From positions 1 to 50,223 of the forward strand of contig JAKSTJ010000016.1 of the NCBI GenBank assembly GCA_024402635.1: a stretch of DNA of 50,223 nt, read 5' to 3'. The stretch is from Treponema sp. Its GTDB lineage: Bacteria > Spirochaetota > Spirochaetia > Treponematales > Treponemataceae. Under the pieces are notes generated by a model. The model was not told the origin of the DNA, did not search any database, and saw only the letters and a program-made list of their open reading frames with translations. Shown here in pieces: positions 16,501 through 24,067 of the stretch. Numbering within the stretch: position 1 is the stretch's first letter; each line of letters opens with the position of its first letter. Both the position numbers and the translations under genes were made by a program.

Positions 16501-16684
16501 AAACCTTCTTGATAATGAAGTTCAGTATTTCTGGGATGAATTCAGCGCTGGTTCTGCAACTGTAACCTATACATTTAGAGCTGCAAGACGTGGTGTTTAC
16601 CCTGTTCCTCCAGTTCAGGCTGAATGTATGTATGAACCTGAAGTGTTTGGTAGAAGTGATGGATATCTTGTTGTTATTGAATAA
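10580..16684 (+). CDS. Bacterial alpha-2-macroglobulin lipoprotein with thioester motif
   Basis: This 2034-residue protein is a bacterial alpha-2-macroglobulin, an envelope protease trap thought to protect the cell when the wall is breached. Seen: a lipoprotein signal peptide ending IFIAGC (Cys about 19), a long series of MG beta-sandwich domains, the MG/bait-type region with VDRGIYRPGETVTFRG (about residues 713-728), the A2M family region FRPTAVFEPALV (about 1297), the thioester motif GCMEQQ (Cys1531 with Gln1534), an alpha-helical thioester domain (about 1530-1780), and a C-terminal receptor-like domain ending the chain. pbpC starts 7 bp downstream, the classic yfhM-pbpC pairing of proteobacteria. 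Lipidation would depend on the nearby lspA. Confidence 0.95.
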   Translation: MKKKFLLLLCFASIFIAGCKDSSNSYVRGMGIKTRGTAKIDPVDITLDKDNIVSYDSLQKAFKLDYTVVKPEEPLDLTKIQDYTASEGTSENVIPGVRPLSDYKTKYSSERKEVSANSVIQSESLEEDEKKIPFSIVSWGPEKNIVAENENSTFYVIFSKPVRPLTATEAPSDKSDVLSISPAIKGVFRWYGTSHLSFEASEPADPSVEYTIKVKSDLKSLSGQKITGETTFKTKASDVVIENIYGGYIKDSDYNASYSGAKPPYENRFLVKTNYPMTEEAFKKAVTVKTASKASKYSVELDYSNKLFYWGYPSKSDSVAKKSNTFIVTVKDPVPHNSDVSIQVNSTKQSRSYSTLKPFTLDYVSSYCGSSSENRKYPLTMTFSQEPEKTSLLNNLYLSVNHEFNDSNVNIDGYNVTLFNLPFAPDSQYELYFGDGIKDIYGQQINLKNDTYIVKTRRNDAYIKYIDDGIKMMEAQFPHKILFEHMNINAGGKYTLRKVDNPVFNSWNKKWKAGEGDSGYISIEPGYENERTFNEVNLDQYLNNGYGFVKFQAEVPYESYSWWDDDYVTYTSKNELTIQVTDLGVTARTGINKAVVMVRSLSTNKPVPNATIKLCCNLSDFDGDPLTKSFATRTTDSNGFAVINYTEEELADLNKMITENEGYCNGLFIYVVYGDDKAVFRASTHNMWRNNVDTSSISSARVSRQKTFMFVDRGIYRPGETVTFRGIDKDQILGAFVSHKGKYTIKVASGWWDGPEVNIEPITGELSDIGGFWGSFKLPDDIETGSYEIQFFRGDDVRSYSNACVYFQVANFERAKFQSSVTIPDMVYYGGDSISAEISAEYLAGGALTGAEYQTSWFRQAVPFTSDAPETKGYKFAYSYEGRNYYSNSKGKLSTSGKGNSNCQTEKIKNGTPYMYRVEAAVTDISNQRLSAAASVVVHSSQYYVGLKRNGNGYPKKGDKVEIPYILVGADGHILSEADSKIKAKKLDYELSREVWTMVNEQSVNSSVYARYERSEEIEASGKVDIKSEGKLTLTPPESGWYTLKVYGTDNKDNYVETKIEFYVTGGRSFWYGDDADSITLTPDQSMYNPGDKAQILVQSPLPEGDYLITVEREGIFTEELRHIDGPTTVIEVPIAGNYVPVVYVSISSYSIRSGAPKHQYGEVDVDKPKGYYGVTPVFVNPYVKAFSVDVFADKLTYKPGEEVTLKLTAFKGDLAIEGAELTVMAVDRGVVDLINYHVPNPIDFFYNDNNYPLCVNGGDSRDYLMDPVTYSIKNLQGGDSDDDEKSEDSNIRKDFRPTAVFEPALVTGKDGTVECKFKLPDSLTTYRITVFGVKENLFALQESEVKVQNNVNIQQVQPRKLRERDTAECGVLITNLENEVQDVSVSLEVRSPSGNTVQDEQEGRITVPGKAFVDGKKSNKVKVYPGQSSVVYFDVAAEKEGTVELVYTIKSKVLNETLISPVKIEKSYVYETVTLIGSTTDETTAKSSEQIVIPGWAKDGKGEVAVTLDATRLGMLGSAVNYLFEYPYGCMEQQSARVLPLVIFGDYIDVFGMDTKVKDIKKCVTSFTKKWGLDQSKEGGFPYWPGSLESNDYVTARIGMITAMALKNGYTEDELGYEIEPLKNYLENAFIRLKKASDKLSNSEYKSQYSLETYICYVMSLLGDNRLSSYYNDLYAKRNYMTNEQVAYLGMALKAAGQKDKAEVIAKEIRSFLQPSERSVTLLEKRISGYYGRFWYSSSSSEMAVILEFLVSMDSKDAMVDRLLYSLLMSQSCGYWNSTSSTNTVLQAIYTYIKARNLDNVDFTATASINGKKVAENGFKGVGTKPKTIKLPFEDSVIAKLTKDAPVPVSFEKKGTGSLYYTLEMKYALPDEMQTARDEGINITYVIEDCETGEIVNKSNDKSSLLKLQSGKLYKASIMVNSKRDRNYLAVRSPIPSGAEILDASLVTTGYVEEGLDDEYDWWSFSRHWLSNKNLLDNEVQYFWDEFSAGSATVTYTFRAARRGVYPVPPVQAECMYEPEVFGRSDGYLVVIE

Positions 16685-16690
16685 CGGATA

Positions 16691-18943
16691 ATGTTTAAAA
16701 ATAAGTTTGTTAAAATCTTTTTCTGGATTTTTACAATTATTCTGGGCGTTCACCTCTTATTAAAAGGGGTGTTCGCCCTTATTCCATATCCAGAACTTGA
16801 TTCATTTAAAAATCAAAAATATTCTACTCGCTTTTATGACCGTAAAGATAATCTTATTTTTGTTAAAGCTTTAGATGATGGTTTAAAGCGGGAATTTACT
16901 CCTCTCGAAAAAATTCCTGAAAATGTTCAAAAACTTTTTATTTGTGCAGAAGATAAACGTTTTTATCATCACACTGGAGTTGATTTTGTTGCGGCTTTAA
17001 GTGCTTTTTTTCAGAATAAATCTGCAGGCAGAACTGTTCGCGGTGCTTCAACAATTACAATGCAGCTTGTAAAAATAATGCCCGGTCCCAGGGAATATTC
17101 ATTCAAACAAAAATTAAAAGATGTTTTAAATGCCTGGCGCATTGAAGCAAAATTGTCTAAAAAAGAAATACTGGAACTTTATTTAAATTCTGTTCCTTTT
17201 GGTCATTCTTGTGAAGGTGTTACTTCTGCGGCACGATTGTTCTATGATAAAGAAATCTGGGAATTATCGGATTTTGAAGCAGCAAGTCTTTCTGTTATTC
17301 CAAGACGACCTGTTAATTATGATCCGACTGTTTATCCTGAGCGAAATGCTAATCGGGCGGTAAAGATTTTTCAAGAAGTAATAAAAGTTAAAGAAGAGGA
17401 TCTGGAAGCTCTTGCAACAGATTTGTTACTTACAGCAGAAGATTCCCAGATTTATGGTCAGAAAAATGAAATGCCTCATTACATGAATTATCTTATTTCT
17501 GATTTGAAAAAAAAGAATTTTGATTTTCCTTATGAATATAAAACTACAGTTGATCTGGAAGTGTACAATGTTGCTCAAAATTATCTTAGAACTTCCATTC
17601 GTTCTGCAGATAAAGCAAGAATCGCAAATGCTTCTCTTTTGTTAATTGACAATAGGGATAATTCTGTTATTACCTGGATTGGAAATTATGACTGGTATGA
17701 TTCAAAACACAGCGGCCAGATTGACGGAGTTTTGGTAAGGAATCAGCCTGGAAGTTCTATGAAACCATTTTTATATGCACTTGCATTGGATTCAAAAGAT
17801 AAAAATGGTATTTCAAATTATACTCCAGCTACAGTTTTTGCCGATGTGCCTAAAGAATTTGGAAATCAGAATTTATATATACCAAGTAATTTTAACAACA
17901 GATACAATGGGCCTGTAAGATTAAGAATTGCTCTTGCTTCCAGCTTAAATGTTCCGGCTGTAGATTTACTTCATCAGATTGGAGTTCAAAACTATCTTAA
18001 AAAATTAAAGGAACTGGGTTTTAATTCTCTTGATGCAAAAGGTTTAGATGCTGATTTAGGACTTGCACTTGGAGCAGGAGAAGTAACACTTTATGAACTG
18101 GTGAATGGTTTTTCAGTTTTTCCTAAAAAAGGAATTGGTCCTGAAGGAAACAGAGTTTTTTCTGAAGATACTGCTGCTTTAATCTGTTCTATTTTAAGTG
18201 ACAAAGGTGCCAGAGCTCTTGGTTTTGGTTATGAACAGACTTTTCAGACTGATTATCCTTCAATATTTAAAACTGGTACTTCAAATCAATATCAGGATAT
18301 TGTGGCTTTAGGTGCTACTCCAAGATTTACCATTGGTGTTTGGATGGGAAACTTTAAAGGTCAGACTGTACGGGGAAAAACCGGAAGTTCTTTACCTGCC
18401 AGTGTTGCAAAAAATGTACTGGATTATTTAACTGTCCGTTCTGGAGAAAATGTGGTTTATGATTCTTTTGATGAACCTGAAGGCTGGAATAAACAGAAAA
18501 TCTGTTCTCTTAGTGGTTTAAAACCTGGTCCTTATTGTACTGGTACAGTTTTAGAATATGTTCAGAATAATGTCGTTTTAAAAGAATGTGACTGGCATCA
18601 GAAAAAAGATGGAAATGAAGTTGTAGTTTATCCTTCTGAGTACCAGGTTTGGAAAAGACTTAATAGTTTTGCAGAATTGAATTACAGCAGCTCAAAACTG
18701 GAAATTTTAACTCCAAAAGAAAATTCGATTTTTTATCATTCAGAAATGAATCAGGAAATTCAAGCTTTGTCTGTAGAAGTAATTGGCGGTTTTACAGATA
18801 AACTGAAAATTGAATATGACGGAAAACCTTACAAAGAAATAAATCGCCCATTTAAGTTTAATCTTCCAGTTGAACCGGGTAAGCACAATTTAACTGTAAT
18901 TTGTGATGATGAAAAAGTTCAGCGCTTTTTTGAAGTTCTGTAG
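16691..18943 (+). CDS. pbpC: Penicillin-binding protein 1C
   Basis: A bifunctional class A peptidoglycan synthase anchored in the inner membrane. Seen: one N-terminal membrane segment (about residues 7-26), a GT51 glycosyltransferase domain with AEDKRFYHHTGVD (catalytic Glu about 77) and RGASTITMQLVK, a transpeptidase domain with the SxxK motif GSSMKP (Ser355), the SxN motif in SSLNVPA, and KTGTSNQYQD (KTG about 525). It ends in a C-terminal BiPBP_C-like beta domain (about 660-750) typical of PbpC. At 750 residues it matches the family. Being 7 bp after the alpha-2-macroglobulin gene, it likely acts with it in wall repair and protease defence, as proposed for the proteobacterial pair. Confidence 0.96.
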   Translation: MFKNKFVKIFFWIFTIILGVHLLLKGVFALIPYPELDSFKNQKYSTRFYDRKDNLIFVKALDDGLKREFTPLEKIPENVQKLFICAEDKRFYHHTGVDFVAALSAFFQNKSAGRTVRGASTITMQLVKIMPGPREYSFKQKLKDVLNAWRIEAKLSKKEILELYLNSVPFGHSCEGVTSAARLFYDKEIWELSDFEAASLSVIPRRPVNYDPTVYPERNANRAVKIFQEVIKVKEEDLEALATDLLLTAEDSQIYGQKNEMPHYMNYLISDLKKKNFDFPYEYKTTVDLEVYNVAQNYLRTSIRSADKARIANASLLLIDNRDNSVITWIGNYDWYDSKHSGQIDGVLVRNQPGSSMKPFLYALALDSKDKNGISNYTPATVFADVPKEFGNQNLYIPSNFNNRYNGPVRLRIALASSLNVPAVDLLHQIGVQNYLKKLKELGFNSLDAKGLDADLGLALGAGEVTLYELVNGFSVFPKKGIGPEGNRVFSEDTAALICSILSDKGARALGFGYEQTFQTDYPSIFKTGTSNQYQDIVALGATPRFTIGVWMGNFKGQTVRGKTGSSLPASVAKNVLDYLTVRSGENVVYDSFDEPEGWNKQKICSLSGLKPGPYCTGTVLEYVQNNVVLKECDWHQKKDGNEVVVYPSEYQVWKRLNSFAELNYSSSKLEILTPKENSIFYHSEMNQEIQALSVEVIGGFTDKLKIEYDGKPYKEINRPFKFNLPVEPGKHNLTVICDDEKVQRFFEVL

Positions 18944-18973
18944 TTTTTTCTTTAAATAAAACTCATAATCTAT

Positions 18974-18979
18974 TATATT
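18974..18979 (+). promoter_or_regulatory. Candidate -10 box for lspA
   Basis: TATATT lies six bases before the lspA ATG at 18986, with no ribosome-binding site between. This is the same spacing seen at the receptor and ABC ATPase genes, suggesting a leaderless start. No convincing -35 box is visible. Confidence 0.4.
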
Positions 18980-18985
18980 TAATTT

Positions 18986-19558
18986 ATGGAAAAGTCAGTT
19001 AAAAATAAATTATTACCACTTATACTTTTAATTTTAGTTGTTATTATTGATCAGATTTCTAAATCTTTGGTTGTGAAATATATTGCACCTTATGATTTTG
19101 TAAATTGTCCAACATTTCTTGGTGGCTTTTTACGTTTTGTATTTGTTTATAATCCTGGAGTTGCATTTAGTGTAGGAGCAAGCTGGGGTGAAAATGTAAG
19201 ACGAATTCTTTTTTCTCTGATTCCTATAATTGTTTTAATTCTTGTAATGGTTGTTTATTTTAGAAATAAAGATTTTACTAAACTTCAGCGCTGGGCAATT
19301 TGTGGAATTGTTGGTGGTGGATTAGGAAATATTATTGACCGTATTTTCAGACCATCAGGAGTTGTTGATTTTATTGATGTACAGTGGTTTGGTATTGAAG
19401 AAAGCAGTATTAAATTCTTACGCTGGGATAGATGGCCAACTTTTAATATTGCAGATTCTGCAGTTGTAGTTTGTGGAATTTTACTTATAATTTCGTTTAT
19501 TGTTACATTTGTAAAAGATGCAAAGAATAAAAAAGCCGCTAAAAAAGGAGAAGAATAA
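18986..19558 (+). CDS. lspA: Lipoprotein signal peptidase (signal peptidase II)
   Basis: LspA cleaves the signal peptide of diacylglyceryl-modified prolipoproteins in the inner membrane. Seen: four membrane segments, the conserved FVYNPGVAFSVG (about residue 50), and the two catalytic aspartates in NIIDRIFRPSGVVDFIDV (about 114) and FNIADSAV (about 155). At 190 residues it is slightly longer than the common 150-170, with a Lys-rich tail. Substrates in this window include the macroglobulin, xylanase and binding-protein lipoproteins. The stop overlaps the ATG of the next gene (TAATG). Confidence 0.96.
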   Translation: MEKSVKNKLLPLILLILVVIIDQISKSLVVKYIAPYDFVNCPTFLGGFLRFVFVYNPGVAFSVGASWGENVRRILFSLIPIIVLILVMVVYFRNKDFTKLQRWAICGIVGGGLGNIIDRIFRPSGVVDFIDVQWFGIEESSIKFLRWDRWPTFNIADSAVVVCGILLIISFIVTFVKDAKNKKAAKKGEE

Positions 19559-19953
19559 TGGAACACGTAGATTATGATGAAGCAGAAGCAGCAAGAAGAA
19601 AGAAGGATGTTGTAGAATTTAGAACTAAAAAAAGAAATTCAACACTTTTTACAGTTTGTGCTTCGATTTTTGAAGTAGTAGTTTCTTTAATTTTATTTTT
19701 TGGTTTATTTATCTTGGCTGCCTATGTTATTACAAGAACAATGGGCGAAGAAGCTGGTGGACCTTATGTATTCTATTCAGCAATTGCAATTTTGATTATA
19801 TCAATTATTGCAGGTTTTAAAATTTACAAAGCTGTTTTCCGTTTTATTATTAAAAAGTATGATCTGGAAGACAAACTTTTAGACAACGTTTTATATCATT
19901 ATAAGACAAGAAAAGAAATTAAAGCTGAAATGGATTCTGGATTAAGAAGATGA
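19558..19953 (+). CDS. Small two-helix membrane protein, unknown function
   Basis: This 131-residue protein starts with an acidic/basic cytoplasmic segment (DYDEAEAARRKKDVVEF), then two membrane segments (about residues 35-60 and 72-92), and a basic C-terminal helix ending GLRR. I do not recognise a family. It is translationally coupled on both sides: its ATG overlaps the lspA stop and its TGA overlaps the mtnN start (ATGA). It is therefore a genuine operon member, perhaps of envelope function. Confidence 0.75.
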   Translation: MEHVDYDEAEAARRKKDVVEFRTKKRNSTLFTVCASIFEVVVSLILFFGLFILAAYVITRTMGEEAGGPYVFYSAIAILIISIIAGFKIYKAVFRFIIKKYDLEDKLLDNVLYHYKTRKEIKAEMDSGLRR

Positions 19954-20645
19954 TTGGTATTATTGGAGCAATGGACAGCGAAGTCCGAATTTTGTGCGAA
20001 AAACTTTCTGGAAAAGAAATTATTGAATTTCAGGGTTTACAATTTAACAAAGGAATTCTTGATGGCAAAGAAGTTGTTGTTGTAAAAAGTGGCATTGGAA
20101 AAGTAAATGCTGCATTATGTGCTCAGCTTCTTATTATAAAATTTGGTGCAGAAAAAGTTATTAATACTGGTATTGCAGGTGCCACTGGAACTGGTCTTGG
20201 AATTTTTGATTTTGTTGTTTCTACTGCAACTGTATATCATGATTTTGATTGTGCATTCTTTGGTTATGAAGCAGGTCAAATTCCAGGAATGGCAAAAGAA
20301 TTTTCTGCCGATGCTTCAATGGTTGAATCAACTTTAAAAGCTTTTGGTGAGACTGAATTTTCAAAAAAGCATAAAATGGTAAAAGGATTAATTGCTTCCG
20401 GCGACCAGTTTATTTCATCAGGTGAAAAAAAGGATTATATAAAAAATACTTTTAATCCTCTTTGTGTTGAAATGGAAGGTTCTGCAATTGCTCATGCCTG
20501 TACATTAAATAAAACACCTTTTGTAATCATTCGTTGTATGTCTGATATGGCAGATGATTCAGCAGAAGCAACTTATAATTTTAATGAAGATGAATGTGCA
20601 GAAATGTGTTCAAAGCTTATTTTGAATATAATTGCAAAAATTTAA
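19950..20645 (+). CDS. mtnN: 5'-methylthioadenosine/S-adenosylhomocysteine nucleosidase
   Basis: MtnN (Pfs) hydrolyses methylthioadenosine and S-adenosylhomocysteine to adenine and the ribose thioether, feeding S-ribosylhomocysteine to LuxS. Seen: N-terminal MIGIIGAMDSEV with the catalytic Glu, the glycine-rich VVVKSGIGKVNAA, NTGIAGATG, SGDQFI, the substrate-binding CVEMEGSAIAHAC (about 172), and the catalytic Asp in IRCMSDMAD. Length (231) is standard. luxS starts 20 bp downstream, so the two steps of the SAM-recycling route are encoded together. Confidence 0.97.
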   Translation: MIGIIGAMDSEVRILCEKLSGKEIIEFQGLQFNKGILDGKEVVVVKSGIGKVNAALCAQLLIIKFGAEKVINTGIAGATGTGLGIFDFVVSTATVYHDFDCAFFGYEAGQIPGMAKEFSADASMVESTLKAFGETEFSKKHKMVKGLIASGDQFISSGEKKDYIKNTFNPLCVEMEGSAIAHACTLNKTPFVIIRCMSDMADDSAEATYNFNEDECAEMCSKLILNIIAKI

Positions 20646-20665
20646 AAAAGGTGTAAGGTAAAAAA

Positions 20666-21133
20666 ATGGAAAAAAAATATAATGTTGATTCATTCAATCT
20701 TGATCATACTAAAGTAAAAGCTCCTTTTGTAAGACTTGCTGCAAAAAAACAGGGCGAAAAAGGGGACATAGTAACAAAGTTTGATATCAGATTCTGTCAG
20801 CCAAACAAAGAATTTATGTCTACTGGAACAATTCATACTCTAGAACATTTGATTGCAGAATATATTCGTGATGAAATTGAAGGAGTAATTGATTTTTCTC
20901 CAATGGGCTGCCGTACAGGATTTTACTTTACTGTTTGGGGCGATCGTGATGAAGAATTTATTGCAACTCATTTATTAAATGTTTTAAGAAAAGTTGCTCT
21001 TTGGGATAAACCGGTTCCTGCAACAACAGAAGCTGAATGTGGAAATTACAAAGATCATGATCTTGAAGGTGCCAAAGCCTACGCAGATAAATGGGTAAAA
21101 GGTATTGAAGCAAAAGGATGGAGTGCATTTTAA
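20666..21133 (+). CDS. luxS: S-ribosylhomocysteine lyase, autoinducer-2 synthesis
   Basis: LuxS splits S-ribosylhomocysteine into homocysteine and DPD, the precursor of autoinducer-2. Seen: the metal ligands in HTLEHLIAEYIRD (about residue 53) and the catalytic/metal cysteine region SPMGCRTGFYFTVWG (about 78-85), plus the second metal-site cysteine in ATTEAECGNYKDHDL. Length (155) is standard. It follows mtnN by 20 bp and precedes the DUF1538 gene by 8 bp. A bare GGGGACA word (20762-20768) encodes Gly-Asp at a position where LuxS proteins commonly have GD, so it may be incidental. Confidence 0.98.
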   Translation: MEKKYNVDSFNLDHTKVKAPFVRLAAKKQGEKGDIVTKFDIRFCQPNKEFMSTGTIHTLEHLIAEYIRDEIEGVIDFSPMGCRTGFYFTVWGDRDEEFIATHLLNVLRKVALWDKPVPATTEAECGNYKDHDLEGAKAYADKWVKGIEAKGWSAF

Positions 21134-21141
21134 TAAAATAA

Positions 21142-22647
21142 ATGAATATTCTGGAAAAATTTAAGGAAACAGCTTGTTCTGTACTGCCAGTAATTGGAAT
21201 TGTTCTTTTCTTAGGTTTAACTATAGTTCCCCTGAATGGAATTCTGCTTGGCAGATTTGTTTTCGGGGGTTTTTTATTAATTATAGGTTTAACGGTTTTT
21301 CTTTTAGGTGTCGATTTAGGAATTGCGCCAATTGGAGAAAAGTGCGGTGCAGAATTAACAAAAAAGCAAAATCTTTTTTTACTCTTACTTTGTTCATTCG
21401 TAATCGGTTTTATTGTTACAGCTGCAGAACCAGATATTCAGGTTTTTGGAAGTCAGGTCAGAAATATTTTTTCCTGCATAAATAAAACTGCATTAACTTT
21501 TGTAATAGCCATTGGTGTTGGTATTTTCATGCTTTTTGGGCTTTTACGTTCTGTCCTTAATTTTTCTGTAAAAATCTCACTTTTTATTGGATATATATTA
21601 CTTTTTGTTTTAATCTTCCTTATTCCAGATTCTTTTGTTGGAATTGCATTTGATTCTGGTGGAGCAACAACTGGACCAATGACAGTTCCTTTTATAATGG
21701 CTCTTGGTCTTGGAGTTTCTGCCGTTCGTAATAATAGCGAAAATAGTTTCGGATTAACTGGAATTGCCTCAATTGGTCCTGTAATGGCAGTAATGATTTA
21801 TGTATTAATCCTAAAACTTTCTGGACAATCTTTCATAGTAGAAAATTCATCAGAAATACAGCAGGCTTTTGATTCAATTCAAAATCAAAACATTTTTTTT
21901 GAAGTTTTTAATCCTTTTGGGAAGGTTTTAAGTTCTGTAGTAAAAGAAGCTTTGCTTTCAATTTTACCTTTATTAGGATTATTTTTTGTTTTTCAAATCA
22001 CTTTATTTAAAATGACAATGCGTCAGGTTATAAGACTGTTGATTGGTTTTGTGTACAGTTTTGCAGGTTTAACAGTTTTTTTGGCTGGCGTAAACGGTGG
22101 ATTTATGCAGGCTGGAGCAGCTTTAGGGGAAGTTCTTGGAGAAAAAGCTTTTATTTCTGGCGGCTGGTGGTATGTTCTTTTAATAGGCACAGGATTGATT
22201 TTTGGCGCTATAATTGTATGTGCTGAACCCGCTGTCTGGGTTTTAAGTGAACAGGTTGAATCAGTTTCTGGCGGAACAATTAAAAGAAAAATGCTTCTGG
22301 TTTTTCTTTCAATTGGAACTGCCTTTGCTATAGGGCTTGCAATGCTTAGAGCTGTAACTGGTTTTAACTTAAAATACATTCTGATTCCAGGATATGCAAT
22401 TGCTTTCATTTTAATGATTTTTTGTCCTGATATGTTTTCCGGAATTGCATTTGATTCTGGTGGTGTTGCATCTGGCCCATTAACTTCAACTTTTGTACTT
22501 TCATTTACTTTGGGAGCTTCAAAAGGTGGAACTGGCGGTGAAGATTCTTTTGGTGTAATTGCTTTGGTTGCAATGATGCCTTTAATTGCAATTCAGATTA
22601 TGGGAATTGTATTCAAAATAAAAAAATCAAGGAGTGATAAAAAATGA
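21142..22647 (+). CDS. DUF1538 integral membrane protein, internally duplicated
   Basis: This 501-residue protein has about a dozen membrane segments arranged as two homologous halves. Each half repeats two motifs: AEPDIQVFGSQV (about residue 95) and AEPAVWVLSEQV (about 361); GIAFDSGGATTGP (about 167) and GIAFDSGGVASGP (about 434). This inverted- or tandem-repeat layout is typical of transporters, and DUF1538 members are considered putative transporters of unknown substrate. The next gene encodes a PII-like pair and overlaps by ATGA, matching the known habit of DUF1538 genes to sit beside PII-like regulators. It shares the luxS operon; whether the cargo relates to SAM or AI-2 metabolism is unknown. 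Confidence 0.88.
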   Translation: MNILEKFKETACSVLPVIGIVLFLGLTIVPLNGILLGRFVFGGFLLIIGLTVFLLGVDLGIAPIGEKCGAELTKKQNLFLLLLCSFVIGFIVTAAEPDIQVFGSQVRNIFSCINKTALTFVIAIGVGIFMLFGLLRSVLNFSVKISLFIGYILLFVLIFLIPDSFVGIAFDSGGATTGPMTVPFIMALGLGVSAVRNNSENSFGLTGIASIGPVMAVMIYVLILKLSGQSFIVENSSEIQQAFDSIQNQNIFFEVFNPFGKVLSSVVKEALLSILPLLGLFFVFQITLFKMTMRQVIRLLIGFVYSFAGLTVFLAGVNGGFMQAGAALGEVLGEKAFISGGWWYVLLIGTGLIFGAIIVCAEPAVWVLSEQVESVSGGTIKRKMLLVFLSIGTAFAIGLAMLRAVTGFNLKYILIPGYAIAFILMIFCPDMFSGIAFDSGGVASGPLTSTFVLSFTLGASKGGTGGEDSFGVIALVAMMPLIAIQIMGIVFKIKKSRSDKK

Positions 22648-23294
22648 GTTTTAAACTGATTATAAGCATTGTTCCTCATCAAAAAGGGGAAGTAATAACT
22701 GATAGTGCAAATCAGGCTGGAGCTCAAGGTGGAACTATTTTAATGGGTCGTGGAACTGCAGAAAATGGTTTACTTCAGCTGCTTGGTTTTGGAGATACTA
22801 AAAAAGATATTACATATAACATTGTTTCTGAAGAACTTGTATCAAACGTTATTTCAAAAATAGTTGAAGTTACTTCTGTAGAAAAAAAACATTTTGGAGT
22901 TTTATTTTCGCTGGAATTAAATGATTTTGTAAAGGCAGGAACTTCAAAAAATGAATTTAAAGGAGAAAAAAAAATGGAATCAATCAGTTCGTATCAAATG
23001 ATAAACGTAATTGTAAATAAAGGTTTTGCTGAAGATGCAATGGCTGCCGCAAGAAAAGCGGGAGCAGGTGGTGGAACAATTATTGGTGCCAGAGGAACTG
23101 CAAAAGAAGATGATGCTAAATTTTTTGGAATGACAATTGTTCCTGAAAAAGATTTACTTATGATTCTGGTTCCATCAGATAAAAAAGAATCGGTTGTTGA
23201 AGCTATAAAAAGTTTGTCTTGTTTTGAAAAAGCAGGAAGCGGAATTATATTCTGTAATGAAGCAAATAATTTTACTCTTCTTGGCAAAAATTAA
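22644..23294 (+). CDS. Tandem PII-like regulatory protein (two PII domains fused)
   Basis: This 216-residue protein consists of two PII/GlnB-like ferredoxin-fold domains. Domain 1 (about 1-100) has AGAQGGTILMGRGTA; domain 2 (about 111-214) has AGAGGGTIIGARGTA, the typical T-loop-base glycine motif. PII proteins usually trimerise and sense nucleotides to gate a membrane transporter, so this should regulate the DUF1538 protein encoded just upstream (overlap ATGA). Inside the gene an ideal ribosome-binding site AAGGAG (22960-22965) sits 8 bases before an in-frame ATG (22974) at the start of domain 2. Either a separate 106-residue second domain is also made, or two genes fused by loss of a stop. 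Ligands are unknown. Confidence 0.85.
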   Translation: MSFKLIISIVPHQKGEVITDSANQAGAQGGTILMGRGTAENGLLQLLGFGDTKKDITYNIVSEELVSNVISKIVEVTSVEKKHFGVLFSLELNDFVKAGTSKNEFKGEKKMESISSYQMINVIVNKGFAEDAMAAARKAGAGGGTIIGARGTAKEDDAKFFGMTIVPEKDLLMILVPSDKKESVVEAIKSLSCFEKAGSGIIFCNEANNFTLLGKN

Positions 23295-23299
23295 GATTT

Positions 23300-24067
23300 T
23301 TACAGTTGGGTTGGAACATCAATAAAAATACATTCCAAACCAGTTTCTTTTTTAACTTTTTCACCAACCAGGCTTACACCAACAGTTTCAGTTTCATAAT
23401 GACCGCCTGCAATTACATTAATTTTCATTTCTGCTGCATAGTGGTACTGTTCGTGTTCAAAAACACCTGTAATATAACAATCTAATCCCTGGGAAACTGC
23501 ATCAGTTACATCATCACTACCACCACCAGAAATAATTCCAATAGTTTTACATTTATCTTTTCCAAAAGGAAGGATTGCATTTGCTTTTTTTCCTGGTCTT
23601 AAAACTTTATCTGCAATTTCTTCAACTGATAATTCTTTAACAAGTTCACCTTTTACACCTAAAGGCATTCCTTTCCAGCTTCCAAAAGTCTGAAGATTTT
23701 TAAGATTCAATCTTGAAGCTAAACCGTAATTATTTCCATAAGGATTGTTGGCATCAAGAGGAATGTGATAAGCGCATAATGCTATATCATTTTGAATAAG
23801 AGGGGCGATTCTTTTATAAAGAGAATTTGTAATAGTCTGACAATGTCCCCAGAATAATCCATGGTGAACAAAAAGAACATCAGCACCTTCTTTTACTGCG
23901 GCCAAAGCTGTTGCTTCACAGGCATCAACTGCAAAAGCAATTTTTTTTATTTGTTTTGTATTTGGTGCATGATTTTGAATTTGAATTCCGTTTAATGAAA
24001 TATCAGAAAGAAAATCTTCCTTTTTTAAGAAACTATTAAAATATCTGTCTAATTCTAAAAGTGTCAT
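23300..24067 (-). CDS. Nif3-like dinuclear metal-centre protein (YbgI family)
   Basis: A 255-residue NIF3/YbgI-type protein, a cytosolic toroidal hexamer with two metal ions per subunit and a poorly defined role, often annotated GTP cyclohydrolase I type 2. Seen: FAVDACEATALAAV, the metal-binding FVHHGLFWG (about residue 66), the central CAYHIPLDA with further ligands, SGGGSDDVTDAV, and the C-terminal GGHYETETVGV. Length and motif order match the family. Its ATG is adjacent to the stop of the upstream membrane gene, placing it last in a minus-strand operon with xylanase. The convergent PII-like gene ends 5 bp away. Confidence 0.93.
   Translation of the reverse strand: MTLLELDRYFNSFLKKEDFLSDISLNGIQIQNHAPNTKQIKKIAFAVDACEATALAAVKEGADVLFVHHGLFWGHCQTITNSLYKRIAPLIQNDIALCAYHIPLDANNPYGNNYGLASRLNLKNLQTFGSWKGMPLGVKGELVKELSVEEIADKVLRPGKKANAILPFGKDKCKTIGIISGGGSDDVTDAVSQGLDCYITGVFEHEQYHYAAEMKINVIAGGHYETETVGVSLVGEKVKKETGLECIFIDVPTQL

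Noticed and set aside
20762..20768. GGGGACA in luxS
   Set aside because: It encodes a family-typical Gly-Asp and has no element flanks; not called as a repeat feature.
23844..23850. TGTCCCC in the Nif3-like gene
   Set aside because: It encodes Trp-Gly-His right after the conserved HHGLFWG motif and lacks flanking consensus; counted as a word but not as an element copy.
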